Shown here in pieces: positions 5,458 to 5,788 of a stretch of 5,788 nt of DNA. Position numbers and translations under genes: made by a program. Under the pieces are notes generated by a model. The model did not search any database, had not been told where the DNA came from, and saw only the letters and a program-made list of their open reading frames with translations. Origin of the DNA: Cytophagales bacterium (GTDB taxonomy: Bacteria > Bacteroidota > Bacteroidia > Cytophagales > JAAEPT01); assembly GCA_011524675.1 (NCBI GenBank), contig WTJX01000484.1, forward strand, positions 1 through 5,788, given 5' to 3'. How positions within the stretch are numbered: position 1 is the first letter of the stretch; every line of letters starts with the position of its first letter.

Positions 5458-5658
5458 TTAAGCTTTTGCTATTTTTTTTAAGTTTAAAAGCTTTCTTCTT
5501 AAGTAAAAAATGTAGCATAACAGAAAAATAAAAGCAAAAGGATAGAACACACAAAATAAGAAGGCATTAACTTCATAATAAGATAGATGCGAGATATTAG
5601 CTAGATTGATAATAAACTCAGTCAAATATATGTAAATACCTTCTATATACCTCTCCAT
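5458..5658 (-). CDS. Hypothetical 66-residue single-span membrane protein
   Basis: I do not recognise a family. The predicted protein has a short N-terminal region (MERYIEGIYIYLTEF) and one strongly hydrophobic segment at about residues 31-53 (NAFLFCVFYPFAFIFLLCYIF). A basic tail (LRRKLLNLKKIAKA) follows, which by the positive-inside rule would face the cytoplasm. There is no signal-peptide cleavage site. The start ATG overlaps the TAA of an upstream frame as TAATG, a common sign of translational coupling in real operons. Against this, the gene is small and A+T-rich, and the same frame stays open another 24 codons upstream without an ATG (back to a TGA), reading DAKATVKKLSELKV just before the Met. 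The true start could therefore be upstream, or this could be the end of a frameshifted longer gene. A hairpin at 5415-5431 may terminate it. Confidence 0.45.
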   Translation of the reverse strand: MERYIEGIYIYLTEFIINLANISHLSYYEVNAFLFCVFYPFAFIFLLCYIFYLRRKLLNLKKIAKA

Positions 5659-5788
5659 TACTTTAAGTTCAGATAATTTTTTAACGGTCGCTTTTGCATC
5701 TTTCTTTTTGAATCTATGCTTACGTTTTTTTCATTTTCCCCCTCACAGATTTCATATGCAACTTTTTTTATTTGCATCCTTAACATAA
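5658..5788 (-). CDS. Partial hypothetical frame at the right edge, overlapping the next start
   Basis: On the minus strand a frame is open from the window edge to the TAA at 5660-5658. It has ATG codons at 5786 and 5777, so it could be a complete 42-residue protein (MLRMQIKKVAYEICEGENEK..., ending LKNYLNLK) or the C-terminus of a longer gene outside. It is lysine-rich and hydrophilic and matches no family I know. Its stop overlaps the ATG of the 66-residue membrane-protein frame by one base, so the two would form a coupled pair. The chance of a spurious frame in such A+T-rich DNA is considerable. Confidence 0.3.
   Translation of the reverse strand, partial: MLRMQIKKVAYEICEGENEKNVSIDSKRKMQKRPLKNYLNLK

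Noticed and set aside
5685..5705. Programmed -1 frameshift joining the two small minus-strand frames
   Set aside because: The A-rich stretch has only five A before the G and is not in phase as a classical slippery heptamer; the TAATG overlap is simpler.
1..5788. CRISPR array, replication origin or defence system
   Set aside because: No regularly spaced repeats, DnaA-box cluster or defence-gene motifs are visible on either strand.

Overview
The window looks like part of a chromosome from an A+T-rich member of the Bacteroidota. The evidence is the Bacteroidota-style LepA and FolD sequences, genes without Shine-Dalgarno motifs, exact copies of the TAnnTTTG -7 promoter element, and a C-terminal PDIGAYEY motif typical of beta-helix surface proteins in this phylum. 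Genus cannot be told from this sequence alone.

Layout. At 1-123 is the tail of a right-handed beta-helix / choice-of-anchor-Q type surface protein, which appears to carry a reading-frame break. lepA (383-2170), the ribosome-associated elongation factor 4 GTPase, and folD (2294-3169), the bifunctional one-carbon/folate enzyme, follow on the + strand. They are separated by 123 bp that hold a tiny inverted-repeat element with a 5-bp target-site duplication. Next comes a 766-bp A+T-rich gap (3170-3935) with the likely folD terminator, several hairpins and a second, diverged copy of the same element. A stand-alone ribokinase-like PfkB kinase gene (3936-4862) follows.

The right fifth has no obvious + strand protein gene. 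It does contain a candidate structured RNA (5036-5214): a Bacteroidota-type promoter ends 3 bases before a 179-nt segment whose two ends pair over about 22 bp and whose G+C content (about 41%) is clearly higher than its surroundings. Architecture and length resemble a 6S-type RNA, but a miniature transposable element is an alternative. After a 13-bp perfect hairpin, two small overlapping reading frames run leftward from the right edge. One of them would encode a 66-residue single-span membrane protein.

The three full genes are housekeeping or metabolic and need not work together. lepA and folD may share a transcript, while the ribokinase gene is probably its own unit. The parts most worth a second look are the repeated miniature element and the candidate structured RNA.
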